Shown: positions 8,052 through 17,051 of the stretch, piece after piece
Layout: the number at the start of each line of letters is the position of its first letter
Numbering within the stretch: the first letter of the stretch is position 1
Origin: Novosphingobium sp. MW5
GTDB taxonomy: Bacteria; Pseudomonadota; Alphaproteobacteria; Sphingomonadales; Sphingomonadaceae
Reading direction: 5' to 3'
NCBI GenBank assembly: GCA_025938935.1
Contig: JAPCWB010000001.1
Coordinates: 3,286,001-3,350,000 of the forward strand
Length of the DNA stretch: 64,000 nucleotides
Made by a program: the position numbers and the translations under genes
Notes under the pieces: model-generated
Told to the model about the DNA's origin: nothing
Database searches by the model: none
Seen by the model: only the letters and a program-made list of their open reading frames with translations

Positions 8052-9431
8052 ATGCATCCAGCCATTACCTTCGTGATGATACTTGCGCTCGGGGGCGTGT
8101 CCTGGTGGACCGCACGCACCCGGGCGCAAGCCCTTTACACGGGCCGCGGCTCAATGAAGGCCATGCCGAACTATCACGGCTGGCATATGGCGCTGTGGGT
8201 GCTGCTCCCCGCCTTGCTGGGCTGGGCCGTGTGGAACGGGGCTGCTCCGGGCCTGATCCGCAGCGCGCTGCTGGCCGATCCGGCAGCATCGGCGCTTCCG
8301 GTGATGGACATGGAGCGCGACGCGATCCTGAATGAGGCGCTGGGCGCCGCACGTAATGGCGGCATGGGCGCTTTCAAGCCCGAAGCAGCCGCGCTCGTCC
8401 CGGCGGCTCAGGCCATCCTCTCCCGCTTTGACCTGATGGGTGCGGCGCTGGTCTTTGTCCTCGCCATCGCCGGAGCCGCTTTCGGTTTCACCCGCGTCCG
8501 GGCCGATTTTCCGGCGCGCACACGCGTGGAACGCGGCATCCTCGCGCTGCTGCTTGCCGCCAGTTTCGTCGCCATCCTGACGACCATCGGCATCATCCTC
8601 TCGCTGGTGTTCGAGGCGGGGCTGTTCTTCAGCTTCGTCAGCCCGATCGACTTCCTGTTCGGAACCAACTGGAGTCCGGACCCCTTCGCGCCGATCACGC
8701 CCGACCTGGGTGAGAAGCTCGGCGCGCTGCCGCTGTTCTGGGGCACCCTGTTCATCGGCGCGATCATCGCCATGATCGTCGCCGTGCCGCTCGGCCTGAT
8801 GAGCGCGATCTACCTGACGCAATATGCCAGCGCGCGCTTCCGCCGCTGGGTCAAGCCGATCCTCGAAATTCTTGCCGGCGTGCCGACCGTGGTTTACGGC
8901 TACTTCGCCGCGCTGACGGTTGCGCCGATGATCCGCGACTTTGCCGCCATGATCGGCGTACCCAATCCGACCACCGAAAGCGCGCTCGCTGCCGGTCTCG
9001 TCATGGGCATCATGATCGTGCCCTTCGTCTCCTCGATGGCGGACGACGCGATTGCCGCCGTGCCGCAGGCGATGCGCGATGGCAGCCTCGCCATGGGCGC
9101 GACCAAGTCCGAAACGATCAAGAAGGTGCTGATCCCGGCCGCCCTCCCCGGCATCGTCGCAGGCGTCATGCTGGCGATCAGCCGCGCGATCGGCGAAACC
9201 ATGATCGTCTTCATGGCCGCCGGTGCCGCCGCGCGCCTTTCCGCCAATCCATTCGAATCGATGACCACGGTGACGTACCAGATCGCCCGCCTGCTGACCG
9301 GTGACGGCGATTTCAGCCACCCGTCCACCCTTTCCGCCTTTGCGCTGGGTCTGGTGCTGTTCATCGTTACCCTCGCGCTCAACATCGTCGCGCTGCGCGT
9401 GGTCAAGAAATACCGGGAAGCTTATGACTGA
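8052..9431 (+). CDS. pstC: PstC, phosphate ABC transporter permease
   Basis: Inner-membrane permease of the Pst system. At 459 aa it is much longer than E. coli PstC (about 320 aa) because of an N-terminal extension with extra helices before the transport core, common in alphaproteobacteria. The core has multiple hydrophobic helices and the cytoplasmic EAA-type loop near PQAMRDGSLAMGATKSETIKKVL, which contacts PstB. It starts five bases after pstS and overlaps pstA by eight bases. Confidence 0.94.
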   Translation: MHPAITFVMILALGGVSWWTARTRAQALYTGRGSMKAMPNYHGWHMALWVLLPALLGWAVWNGAAPGLIRSALLADPAASALPVMDMERDAILNEALGAARNGGMGAFKPEAAALVPAAQAILSRFDLMGAALVFVLAIAGAAFGFTRVRADFPARTRVERGILALLLAASFVAILTTIGIILSLVFEAGLFFSFVSPIDFLFGTNWSPDPFAPITPDLGEKLGALPLFWGTLFIGAIIAMIVAVPLGLMSAIYLTQYASARFRRWVKPILEILAGVPTVVYGYFAALTVAPMIRDFAAMIGVPNPTTESALAAGLVMGIMIVPFVSSMADDAIAAVPQAMRDGSLAMGATKSETIKKVLIPAALPGIVAGVMLAISRAIGETMIVFMAAGAAARLSANPFESMTTVTYQIARLLTGDGDFSHPSTLSAFALGLVLFIVTLALNIVALRVVKKYREAYD

Positions 9432-10332
9432 GCCCGCCGCCAAGAGCCACGCATCGACGTGGTCCAGCCCGGAGATGGCGAAGCGCCTATCGCGCCGCTA
9501 TGCTGCCGAGCGCCGGTTCAAGGCCATGGGCATGATCGCTATCGTGCTCAGCCTGTCGTTCCTTGCCTTCCTGCTGTTCATCATGCTGCGCGATGGCATT
9601 GGCGGCATTGACTGGGCCTTCCTGACCGCTTCGGATTCGACCGAGGCCAGCACTGCGGGCATCTGGGGCGCGTTCAAGGGTTCGCTGCTGACCATGGGCG
9701 TCACGCTCGCCCTGTCCTTCCCGCTAGGCGTTCTCGCCGCGGTCTATCTCGAGCAGTTCGCGCCGAAGAGCCGCTGGGTCGACTGGGTCGAGGTATCGAT
9801 CAACAACCTCGCCGCCGTGCCCTCGATCATCTTCGGCCTGCTCGGCCTTGCCGTATTCATCCAGATCATGGGCATGCCACGAAGCTCGCCCCTTGTCGGC
9901 GGCATGACGCTCTCGCTGATGACCATGCCGGTCATCGTCATCGCCGGGCGCAACGCGATCAAGGCAGTTCCGCCCTCGATCAAGGACGCCGCTCTCGCCG
10001 TCGGGGCCAGCCCCGTCCAGGCCGTCTTCCACCACGTCCTGCCGCTGGCCCTGCCCGGCATCCTCACCGGCACGATCATCGGCATGGCCCGCGCGCTGGG
10101 TGAAACCGCGCCGCTGCTGATCATCGGCATGCGCGTCTTCGCCGCCAGCCCGCCCGAAGGCGTAACCGACACGGCGACTGTCCTGCCGATGCAGATCTTC
10201 CTGTGGTCGGATGAAATCGACCAGGCCTTCGTGCAGAACACATCGGCCGCGATCATCGTGCTGCTGGCGTTCCTGCTGGCGATGAACGGGCTCGCCATCT
10301 ACCTCCGCAACCGCTTCGAAACTCGCTGGTAA
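9424..10332 (+). CDS. pstA: PstA, phosphate ABC transporter permease
   Basis: Second Pst permease, pairing with PstC. The ATG at 9424 ([12 protein letters not shown]) overlaps the pstC stop by eight bases; the open frame reads further upstream, but that part is only a shadow of pstC. Six or so hydrophobic segments and the EAA-loop [30 protein letters not shown] (about residues 180-210) are visible. 302 aa is typical. Eleven bases separate it from pstB. Confidence 0.94.
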   Translation: MTEPAAKSHASTWSSPEMAKRLSRRYAAERRFKAMGMIAIVLSLSFLAFLLFIMLRDGIGGIDWAFLTASDSTEASTAGIWGAFKGSLLTMGVTLALSFPLGVLAAVYLEQFAPKSRWVDWVEVSINNLAAVPSIIFGLLGLAVFIQIMGMPRSSPLVGGMTLSLMTMPVIVIAGRNAIKAVPPSIKDAALAVGASPVQAVFHHVLPLALPGILTGTIIGMARALGETAPLLIIGMRVFAASPPEGVTDTATVLPMQIFLWSDEIDQAFVQNTSAAIIVLLAFLLAMNGLAIYLRNRFETRW

Positions 10333-10342
10333 GCTGAAAATC

Positions 10343-11107
10343 ATGTCCGAAACCAACCGCATATCCGCCCGCAACGTCAGCGTCTTCTATGGCGAGAAGC
10401 AGGCGATCAACGATGTCTCGATCGACATCGCCAGCGAACACGTGACCGCCTTCATCGGCCCGTCGGGCTGCGGCAAGAGCACCTTCCTGCGCGTGCTCAA
10501 CCGCATGAACGACACGATCCCGAACTGCCGGGTGACAGGCGAGATCAAGCTTGATGGCGAAGACATCTACGGCTCCGCCATGGACGTCGTGCAGCTGCGC
10601 GCCCGCGTGGGCATGGTGTTCCAGAAGCCGAACCCCTTCCCCAAGTCCATCTACGAAAATGTCGCCTATGGCCCGCGCATCCACGGCCTTGCCAACGGCA
10701 AGCCGGAGATGGACGCCATCGTCGAAAAGTCGCTGCGCCGCGCCGGCCTGTGGGACGAGGTCAAGGACCGCTTGAACGACGCCGGCACCGCACTTTCGGG
10801 CGGCCAGCAGCAGCGCCTGTGCATCGCCCGCGCCATCGCCGTCAGCCCCGAAGTGATCCTGATGGACGAGCCCTGCTCGGCACTCGACCCGATCGCCACG
10901 GCCCGCATCGAGGAGCTGATCGACGAACTGAAGGGCCGCTATGCCATCGTCATCGTGACGCACTCGATGCAGCAGGCCGCGCGCGTTTCGCAGCGCACCG
11001 CCTTCTTCCACCTCGGCACGCTGGTCGAGTACGGCCAGACCGAACAGATTTTCACCAATCCGCGCGAAGTCCGCACCAAGGACTACATCACCGGACGCTA
11101 CGGATAA
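10343..11107 (+). CDS. pstB: PstB, phosphate ABC transporter ATPase
   Basis: ATP-hydrolysing subunit of the Pst transporter. It carries Walker [10 protein letters not shown] (about residues 39-47), the PstB-typical stretch [23 protein letters not shown], the ABC signature LSGGQQQRL, Walker B VILMDEP and the switch His in IVTHSM. Length 254 aa matches the family. It also participates, with PhoU and PhoR, in phosphate signalling. Confidence 0.97.
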   Translation: MSETNRISARNVSVFYGEKQAINDVSIDIASEHVTAFIGPSGCGKSTFLRVLNRMNDTIPNCRVTGEIKLDGEDIYGSAMDVVQLRARVGMVFQKPNPFPKSIYENVAYGPRIHGLANGKPEMDAIVEKSLRRAGLWDEVKDRLNDAGTALSGGQQQRLCIARAIAVSPEVILMDEPCSALDPIATARIEELIDELKGRYAIVIVTHSMQQAARVSQRTAFFHLGTLVEYGQTEQIFTNPREVRTKDYITGRYG

Positions 11108-11119
11108 GGGGTCCCAGAG

Positions 11120-11803
11120 ATGGCCGAACATACAGTCAAGGCATTCGACACCGAGATCGGGCAGCTCCGCGGGCTGATCGCCGAAATGGGCGGTATTGCC
11201 GAAGTCATGATCCGCGATGCCGTGGATGCCCTCGCCACGCTGAACGAGGACCTCGGCAACGAGGTGGTCGAAACCGACGCCAAGCTCGACGCGCTCGAGG
11301 CTGAGGTTGATCGCCTCGCCGTCCGCGTGATCGCGCTGCGAGCGCCGATGGCCGACGACCTGCGCGACGTGATCGCCGCGCTCAAGATTTCGGGCGTGGT
11401 CGAACGCATTGGTGACTATGCCAAGAACATCGCCAAGCGCGTGGCCGACATGGAGCACAGCAAGAAGCTGGGGCCCCTCACCCTCGTCCCCGCCATGGCC
11501 GACATCGCCCAGGGCATGGTCCGCGACGTGCTCAACGCATATGGTGCGCGCGATGCAGAGCTGGCGGTGGAAGTGATCAAGCGCGACGAAAAGCTCGACA
11601 ATTTCTACGACAGCCTGTTCCGCAACCTTGTCGCGCACATGATGGAGAGCCCCTCCACCATCAGCAGCGCGGCACACCTGCTGTTCGTGGCGCGCAACCT
11701 TGAACGCATTGGTGACCATGCGACCAACGTGGCCGAAATGGTCTATTTCGCGGCCACCGGCCTTTACTATTCGGAACGCGACGGCGGCGAAAAGGTGATC
11801 TGA
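11120..11803 (+). CDS. phoU: PhoU, phosphate signalling regulator
   Basis: PhoU is a two-repeat helical-bundle protein that links Pst transport to repression of PhoR under phosphate excess. Both repeats show the family pattern with acidic metal-binding clusters (IRDAVDAL and later DNFYDSLFRNL) and the paired ERIGDYAKNIAKR and ERIGDHATNVAE motifs. 227 aa, standard. It follows pstB by 12 bases and overlaps phoB (TGATG). Confidence 0.96.
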   Translation: MAEHTVKAFDTEIGQLRGLIAEMGGIAEVMIRDAVDALATLNEDLGNEVVETDAKLDALEAEVDRLAVRVIALRAPMADDLRDVIAALKISGVVERIGDYAKNIAKRVADMEHSKKLGPLTLVPAMADIAQGMVRDVLNAYGARDAELAVEVIKRDEKLDNFYDSLFRNLVAHMMESPSTISSAAHLLFVARNLERIGDHATNVAEMVYFAATGLYYSERDGGEKVI

Positions 11804-12486
11804 TGAAGGCTTCCGTCCTCATCGTCGAGGATGATCCGGCGCTGTCGGAACTGCTTGTCTGGCACTTCGCCAACGATGGCTGCAAGGTCCGCGTCACCGC
11901 CGATGGCGAGGAAGCGATGGACCTCGTGCGTGAGGACGTGCCGGACCTGATCGTGCTCGATTGGATGATCGAGAACATGCCCGGCATCGAGGTCTGCCGC
12001 CAATTGCGCAAGGCCAAGGAGTCGGCGACGGTCCCCATCATCATGCTCACCGCGCGCGGCGAGGAGGAGGACCGGATTCGCGGTCTCAAGACCGGTGCGG
12101 ACGATTACGTGACCAAGCCCTTCAGCCCGCGCGAATTGCTGGCCCGGGCCGAGGCGCTTCTGCGCCGCAGCCGCCCGGCGCTGACCGGCTCGATGCTGGT
12201 CCATGGCGATATCGAGCTGGATCCCGCTGCCCACCGCGTGCGCCGGGCTGGCGAGGCGCTGCACCTTGGCCCGACCGAATTCCGCCTGCTGCGCCACTTC
12301 ATGGAGCGCCCCGGCCGCGTCCATTCACGCGCGCAACTGCTCGACGCGGTCTGGGGACAGGACGCCGAGATCGACGAGCGCACGGTCGACGTCCACATCC
12401 GCCGCCTGCGCCTCGCGATTGCGCTGCCCGGCAAGGAAGACCCGATCCGCACTGTGCGTTCGGCGGGGTACGCGCTGGGCGACTAG
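11803..12486 (+). CDS. phoB: PhoB, phosphate regulon response regulator
   Basis: OmpR-family response regulator activated by PhoR that binds Pho boxes such as 6946-6963. The receiver domain has the acidic pocket EDD and the phospho-acceptor Asp in LIVLDWM (about residue 53), with Lys in VTKPF (about 105). The C-terminal winged helix has LGPTEFRLLRHF and DERTVDVHIRRLR. 227 aa. It is placed at the end of the operon rather than beside phoR, so phoR and phoB bracket the transporter genes. Its stop overlaps the convergent SDR stop (CTAG). Confidence 0.96.
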   Translation: MKASVLIVEDDPALSELLVWHFANDGCKVRVTADGEEAMDLVREDVPDLIVLDWMIENMPGIEVCRQLRKAKESATVPIIMLTARGEEEDRIRGLKTGADDYVTKPFSPRELLARAEALLRRSRPALTGSMLVHGDIELDPAAHRVRRAGEALHLGPTEFRLLRHFMERPGRVHSRAQLLDAVWGQDAEIDERTVDVHIRRLRLAIALPGKEDPIRTVRSAGYALGD

Positions 12487-13232
12487 CTTCCGTCGGTAAT
12501 CAGCGTGCCGCCGTCGACCACGAGGTTGTGGCCGGTGACGAATGCCCCCGACTGAGACGCCAGAAAGACCACCGCCCCTGCCACTTCCTGCGGCGTGCCT
12601 GGACGGCGCAGCGGCGTCATCGCCATTCGCCGCGCCATGAAGGCCTCATCCGCCAGCAGTGGTGCGGACAGTTCGGTGGCGATGAAGCCGGGCGAAACCG
12701 CGTTCACCCGCACGTTTCGCGGCCCCCACTCGACCGCAAGGTTGCGCGCCAGCTGCGCCACGCCCGCTTTCGCCAGCGCATAGGCGTTGATCCGGCCATT
12801 ACCGCGCAAGCCCGAAAGGCTGGCGATCAGAACAGCCGAACCGCCGCCGCGCGCCGCGATGTGCGGCAGGGCAAGGCCCGTCAGAACGACTTGGCTGCGC
12901 AGGTTGATCGCCATCACCCGCGCGTAATCTTCCATGTCGATATCCGCGAAGGAACCGCCCTGCCCGGTGATCCCGGCATTGCAGACAAGAATGTCCACAC
13001 CGCCCAGCTCGGCCAGCGCAAAGTCCACGAGCCGCCCCAGCGCCGCGTCGTCAGCTACATCGCAGGCAAACCCCGGCTGGCCAAGTTCGGCGGCAACGCG
13101 CGCGGTGTCGTCCGCATCCTCGCTGGAAATCACCACCCGCGCGCCTTGGGCGATCAGCCCTTCGGCAATGGCGCGGCCGATGCCCCGGGTGGAGCCCGTC
13201 ACGATCGCGCACTTGCCGGAAAGGTCGAACAT
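12483..13232 (-). CDS. SDR family oxidoreductase
   Basis: NAD(P)-dependent short-chain dehydrogenase/reductase. It shows the Rossmann TGSTRGIG (about residues 12-19), NAG near 87, the catalytic Ser in LIASLSG, Tyr-x-x-x-Lys as YALAK, and the C-terminal SQSGAFVTGHNLVVDGG. 249 aa from the ATG at 13232, which overlaps the upstream cupin stop by one base (TGATG). It forms an operon with the cupin and fumarylacetoacetase-family genes, so it probably oxidises or reduces an intermediate of the same pathway. Substrate unknown. Confidence 0.88.
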   Translation of the reverse strand: MFDLSGKCAIVTGSTRGIGRAIAEGLIAQGARVVISSEDADDTARVAAELGQPGFACDVADDAALGRLVDFALAELGGVDILVCNAGITGQGGSFADIDMEDYARVMAINLRSQVVLTGLALPHIAARGGGSAVLIASLSGLRGNGRINAYALAKAGVAQLARNLAVEWGPRNVRVNAVSPGFIATELSAPLLADEAFMARRMAMTPLRRPGTPQEVAGAVVFLASQSGAFVTGHNLVVDGGTLITDGS

Positions 13233-13738
13233 CAGTGCGGCTTGTCCTCGGGCAGGGGCACGCCATTGTGCAGGTAGGCGGGAGCCTCGATCAGCACGAA
13301 AGCGATGCGGCAGACCCTGTCGCTGGTGTTGCGCCACAGGTGCATGGTGCCGCGCTGGACGATGATGCCGCCCTGCCCGATCGTCCGCTTTGCGCCGTCA
13401 TCCAGTTCCAGCTCGATCTCGCCCTCCAGCACGATGCCGTAGTCGATCGAATTGGTACGGTGCATCGGGCTTTCCTTACCCGGCAGCATGTCGACAATGC
13501 GGATAACCGAACCCTGATTGAGCGTCAGCCCGGCATCGCGCTCGCGCCCGTCGGTCTCGTCGTTGTTGTCCGCCGGGACCGTGGCCGTGGTCCAGACCGT
13601 CAGGAAAGCGGCGTCGCCCGAAGGGATCATCTTTGTTGGCGTGGCGTCCTCTGACTTGAAAACCGCCCTGCCCCCGGCATCGTGGCCGGTGACCACCCGT
13701 TGCACCGGCGGCAGCCCGGAATCGCTGACCGCGCTCAA
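13232..13738 (-). CDS. cupin-domain protein
   Basis: 168-aa protein with one cupin beta-barrel: the first motif region is PMHRTNSIDYGIVLEGEIEL and the second GTMHLWRNTSDRVCR, so a metal site with two or three His and a Glu is possible. It is too short for gentisate dioxygenase. The start appears to be TTG at 13738 overlapping the FAH-family stop (TTGA), because no ATG lies near the expected N terminus. Context suggests a dioxygenase-, isomerase- or sensor-type role in aromatic catabolism; no specific reaction can be assigned. Confidence 0.8.
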   Translation of the reverse strand: MSAVSDSGLPPVQRVVTGHDAGGRAVFKSEDATPTKMIPSGDAAFLTVWTTATVPADNNDETDGRERDAGLTLNQGSVIRIVDMLPGKESPMHRTNSIDYGIVLEGEIELELDDGAKRTIGQGGIIVQRGTMHLWRNTSDRVCRIAFVLIEAPAYLHNGVPLPEDKPH

Positions 13739-14679
13739 GCCTTCACAACTTTCTGGTCGATCGCGCCAAACGGCGTGCGCCCATCTGCGGTGTGCGCTTC
13801 CATGCGGACCGTATCGCCGAACTGCATGAAGCCGGTCTTCGGCGCGCCCTCGTCAACGATCTCGATCCCGCGCCGTTCGGCGATGCAGGAAGAGCCGACC
13901 TCGCGGAAGTTCTCGTTCGAAACGGTGCCCGATCCGATCACCGTCCCCGCCACAAGGTCGCGCGTGCGGGCGGCGTGGGCGACCAGCGCGTCGAAGCCGT
14001 AGCCCATCGCGAGCCCATGGGCATCGCCGAACTGCTCGCCGTTCCAGTGGACGCGCAGGTTCATGTTGGGCCGGAAATCCTGCCAGGCATCACCAAGTTC
14101 GTCGGGGGTGACCGCAAACGGCGCCATCGAGCAAGGCGGCTTGGCCTGGACCCAGCCGAAGCCGGACTTCATTTCCGGTCCGGCGAGCGCGCGCAGCGAC
14201 CAGTCGTTGATCTGGACGACAAGGCGGATGTGCTTGCCCGCGTCCTCCACGCTGGTGCCCATCGGAACGTCATCGGTGATGATCCCGAACTCGCCCTCGA
14301 AATCGATCTGCAGCGCCTCGTCGGTCATACGAACGTCCTCGGTGGGGGCGTAGAACTTGCTGGAGACGCCCTGGTACATCAGCGGCCACGACACCGGCGG
14401 CTTGTCGATGCCGATCACTTTGTCCATCAGCGCGCCGTGGCTGGCATAGACCGACCCATCAAGCCACTGCCACGCGCGGGGCAGCGGAGCCATGACCTGT
14501 GCCATGTCGAGGCCATTCGGGAAGTCCGAAATAGCGGCAAGACGGGGCGCAACCTCGTCCCAGTTCTCCAGCGCTTCCTGCATGGTCTTCACCGGCGCGG
14601 CGGCGCAGGACGTGCCATCGGGCGAGACCACCACCAGGCGGCCATCGCGGGTGCCGTCGTTCACTGTTGCAAGGCGCAT
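13735..14679 (-). CDS. fumarylacetoacetate hydrolase family protein
   Basis: 314-aa member of the FAH superfamily (fumarylacetoacetase, acylpyruvase, 2-keto-4-pentenoate hydratase). The acidic metal-binding triad is visible as DFEGEFGIITDD (E-x-E) and the later conserved W/D segments (QINDWSLRAL), with GTVIGSGTVSNEN near the active site. Start ATG 14679 (MRLATVNDGTRDG) fits homologues; ATG 14697 is an alternative. The frame is open far upstream to 16077 over the hisD-like gene, which is an artefact. It likely hydrolyses a C-C bond in a ring-cleavage product. Divergent from the hisD-like gene. Confidence 0.9.
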   Translation of the reverse strand: MRLATVNDGTRDGRLVVVSPDGTSCAAAPVKTMQEALENWDEVAPRLAAISDFPNGLDMAQVMAPLPRAWQWLDGSVYASHGALMDKVIGIDKPPVSWPLMYQGVSSKFYAPTEDVRMTDEALQIDFEGEFGIITDDVPMGTSVEDAGKHIRLVVQINDWSLRALAGPEMKSGFGWVQAKPPCSMAPFAVTPDELGDAWQDFRPNMNLRVHWNGEQFGDAHGLAMGYGFDALVAHAARTRDLVAGTVIGSGTVSNENFREVGSSCIAERRGIEIVDEGAPKTGFMQFGDTVRMEAHTADGRTPFGAIDQKVVKA

Positions 14680-14838
14680 CTTTCCCAAGTCTCCCATCCA
14701 GAATTGCCTGCGGGTTAGATCGTCCGGCGCGCTTGGACAACGCAATTGGATCGATAGGAACGCATCGACACTATGCGATGGTCGCATGCCAGAGCTTGCG
14801 GCAATGGCGGGACGAACAAGGCAAATTTGGGGAGTACC
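14680..14838. promoter_or_regulatory. divergent catabolic promoter region with shared motif
   Basis: 159 bp between the divergent FAH-family and hisD-like genes. It holds GGATCGATAGGAACG (14748-14762), which matches 14 of 15 bases of a motif upstream of the extradiol dioxygenase operon (31653-31667, reverse orientation), and a dyad CATCG-N8-CGATG (14763-14780). Both look like operator elements. Confidence 0.5.
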
Positions 14839-16170
14839 ATGGCAACCTGGCTCAAGCGCGGCGCGACCGCCGAGGCAAAGGCGGATGCCGACCGCAAGGT
14901 CCGCGACATCGTCGAAGCAGCACTGGCCGACATCGAAAAGCGTGGCGACGCGGCGGTGCGCGAGATGTCGAACAAGTTCGATGGCTGGGACCGCGAAGAC
15001 TATCGCCTTAGCCAGTCCGAGATCGACCAATGCCTTGACAGCCTGACCCCGCAGGAGCGCAAGGACATCGAATTCGCCCAGACGCAGGTGCGCAATTTCG
15101 CGCAGGTCCAGCGGGCATCGATGCAGGACGTCGAGGTTGAAACCTTGCCAGGCGTCATTCTCGGTCACAAGCACGTGCCGATCAATGCCGCGGGCTGCTA
15201 CGTTCCCGGCGGCAAGTACCCGCTGCTCGCCTCTGCCCACATGAGCGTGATCACCGCCAAGGTCGCCGGGGTTTCCCGCGTCATCACCTGCGCCCCGCCG
15301 TTCCAGGGCACCTTTGCCCGCGCCATCGTCGCGGCGCAGGCCATGGCCGGGGCTGATGCAATCTATGCGCTTGGCGGCATTCAGGCGGTCGGTGCGATGG
15401 CGCTGGGGACCGAGAGCATCGATCCTGTCGATATCCTTGTTGGCCCGGGCAATGCCTTCGTCGCCGAGGCCAAGCGCCAGCTGTTCGGCCGCGTCGGCAT
15501 CGACCTGTTCGCCGGCCCGACCGAGACGCTGATCATCGCGGACGAGATCGGCTGCGATCCTGAAATGGCGGCAACTGATATCCTCGGTCAGGTCGAGCAC
15601 GGCCCTGACAGCCCCGGCGTCCTGCTCACCAATTCCGAGAAGTTCGCCCGCGCCACCATGGCCGAGATCGAGCGCCTGCTGGAGATTCTCCCCACCGCCG
15701 ACCATGCCCGCAAGGCGTGGGAGAACTTCGGCGAAGTGATCGTCGCGGACAGCTATGAAGAAATGGTCCGCATCGCCGACGACATTGCCAGCGAACACGT
15801 GCAGGTGATGACGCAGGACCCCGATTACTTCCTGAACAACATGACCAATTACGGCGCGCTGTTCCTCGGCAATCGCACCAATGTCTCTTACGGCGACAAG
15901 GTGATCGGCACCAACCACACCCTGCCGACGAAGAAGTCGGCGCGCTATACGGGCGGGCTGTGGGTCGGCAAGTTCCTCAAGACCTGCACTTACCAGAAGG
16001 TGCTGACCGACGAGGCATCGACGCTGATCGGCGAATATTGCAGCCGCCTCTGCGCGCTCGAAGGCTTTGCCGGGCACGGCGAGCAGGCCAACATCCGCGT
16101 GCGGCGGTTCGGCGGGCGCAACGTGCCCTATGCCGGGCAGGCGGAACCCAGCGAGCTGACGCGGGCATGA
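14839..16170 (+). CDS. histidinol dehydrogenase-family alcohol dehydrogenase (catabolic paralogue)
   Basis: 443-aa HisD-family enzyme. All residues needed for the zinc-dependent NAD oxidation are present: Gln and His in GQVEHGPDS, Glu-His in ASEHVQV, Asp in [14 protein letters not shown] and the C-terminal His in [13 protein letters not shown]. No other his genes are near; it lies in a catabolic cluster beside an SDR and a Rieske oxygenase. Family members outside histidine synthesis (for example HpsN, sulfopropanediol dehydrogenase) oxidise primary alcohols to acids, so a catabolic alcohol-to-carboxylate role is likely. The ATG at 14839 has GGGGAG six bases upstream; the open frame extends to 14773. 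Confidence 0.85.
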   Translation: MATWLKRGATAEAKADADRKVRDIVEAALADIEKRGDAAVREMSNKFDGWDREDYRLSQSEIDQCLDSLTPQERKDIEFAQTQVRNFAQVQRASMQDVEVETLPGVILGHKHVPINAAGCYVPGGKYPLLASAHMSVITAKVAGVSRVITCAPPFQGTFARAIVAAQAMAGADAIYALGGIQAVGAMALGTESIDPVDILVGPGNAFVAEAKRQLFGRVGIDLFAGPTETLIIADEIGCDPEMAATDILGQVEHGPDSPGVLLTNSEKFARATMAEIERLLEILPTADHARKAWENFGEVIVADSYEEMVRIADDIASEHVQVMTQDPDYFLNNMTNYGALFLGNRTNVSYGDKVIGTNHTLPTKKSARYTGGLWVGKFLKTCTYQKVLTDEASTLIGEYCSRLCALEGFAGHGEQANIRVRRFGGRNVPYAGQAEPSELTRA

Positions 16171-16174
16171 ATCC

Positions 16175-16265
16175 CGTCGTCCCGGACTTGATCCGGGACC
16201 GCTGGAGGCCCAACGAAACGCTGGATTGAAGAGGCCAGCGGTCCCGGGTCAAGCCCGGGACGACG
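16175..16265. repeat. intergenic inverted repeat, copy 2 of 3
   Basis: Nearly perfect inverted repeat: CGTCGTCCCGGACTTGATCC at the left and its complement ending GGGTCAAGCCCGGGACGACG at the right, with a loop around AACGAAACGCTGGATT. It sits between the hisD-like gene and the next SDR on the same strand, nine bases before the SDR ATG. Confidence 0.85.
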
Positions 16266-16274
16266 AGAGGAAGC

Positions 16275-17039
16275 ATGATGAGCGAGACCTTGCCCCAGAC
16301 CCCCAGCTTCCGCCTCGATGGCCGGCGCGCGCTGGTGACGGGTGCGGGGCGCGGGATCGGGTTGGCGGCGGCCAAGGCGCTGGCGGATGCCGGGGCCGAG
16401 GTAACCCTCGCCGCGCGCACCGCGAGCGAGATCGAGGCTGCTGCCGAGGCGATCGGACAGGGCGCAAGGGCCGCTGTGCTCGACGTGTCCGACCTCGCCG
16501 CAGTCGCCGCGTTCTTCGCCGCGCGGGAACCCTTCCACGTCCTCGTCAACAACGCCGGGACCAACCGCCCCAAGCCGATGTGGCAAGTGAGCGAGGACGA
16601 TTACGACGCGGTCTTCGACCTCAACGTCAAAGCCGCCTTCTTCGTCGCGCAGGCCTGCGCGCGCCAGATGATCGACACCGGCACCAAGGGCAGCCTGATC
16701 CACATGGGGTCGCAGATGGGCCATGTCGGCGGACCAAACCGCAGCCTCTATTGCGGCAGCAAGTGGGCGCTCGAGGGCATGAACAAGGCCTTCTCGCTCG
16801 ACCTCGCGCAATACGGCATCCGCTCAAACACCATCGCGCCGACCTTCATCGCCACCCCGCTCACCTCGCCGATGTTCGAGGACGAGGCCTTCAAGGCCAG
16901 CGTCCTCGCCAAGATCAAGCTTGGCCGCATCGGCACTCCCGAAGACCTGATGGGCGCGGTGCTGTTCCTCGCCTCGGATGCCTCCTCAATGATGACCGGG
17001 ACGTCACTGGTGGTCGATGGCGGCTGGACAGCGGACTGA
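16275..17039 (+). CDS. SDR family oxidoreductase
   Basis: NAD(P)-dependent short-chain dehydrogenase, 254 aa. Motifs: TGAGRGIG (about residues 22-29), NNAG (about 92), catalytic Ser in HMGSQMG, YCGSK as the Tyr-x-x-x-Lys, and a C-terminal MMTGTSLVVDGGWTAD. The ATG at 16275 is directly followed by another ATG at 16278, and either may serve. It precedes the Rieske oxygenase by 12 bases in a plus-strand operon hisD-like/SDR/Rieske/methyltransferase. It probably acts on an alcohol or keto intermediate of the same pathway. Confidence 0.88.
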   Translation: MMSETLPQTPSFRLDGRRALVTGAGRGIGLAAAKALADAGAEVTLAARTASEIEAAAEAIGQGARAAVLDVSDLAAVAAFFAAREPFHVLVNNAGTNRPKPMWQVSEDDYDAVFDLNVKAAFFVAQACARQMIDTGTKGSLIHMGSQMGHVGGPNRSLYCGSKWALEGMNKAFSLDLAQYGIRSNTIAPTFIATPLTSPMFEDEAFKASVLAKIKLGRIGTPEDLMGAVLFLASDASSMMTGTSLVVDGGWTAD

Positions 17040-17051
17040 CGGAGAGACGAC

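Noticed and set aside
13735..16077. 780-codon open frame on the minus strand through the hisD-like gene
   Set aside because: Only the last 314 codons match the FAH family; the rest is antisense to an intact, conserved HisD-type gene and reflects GC-rich codon bias.
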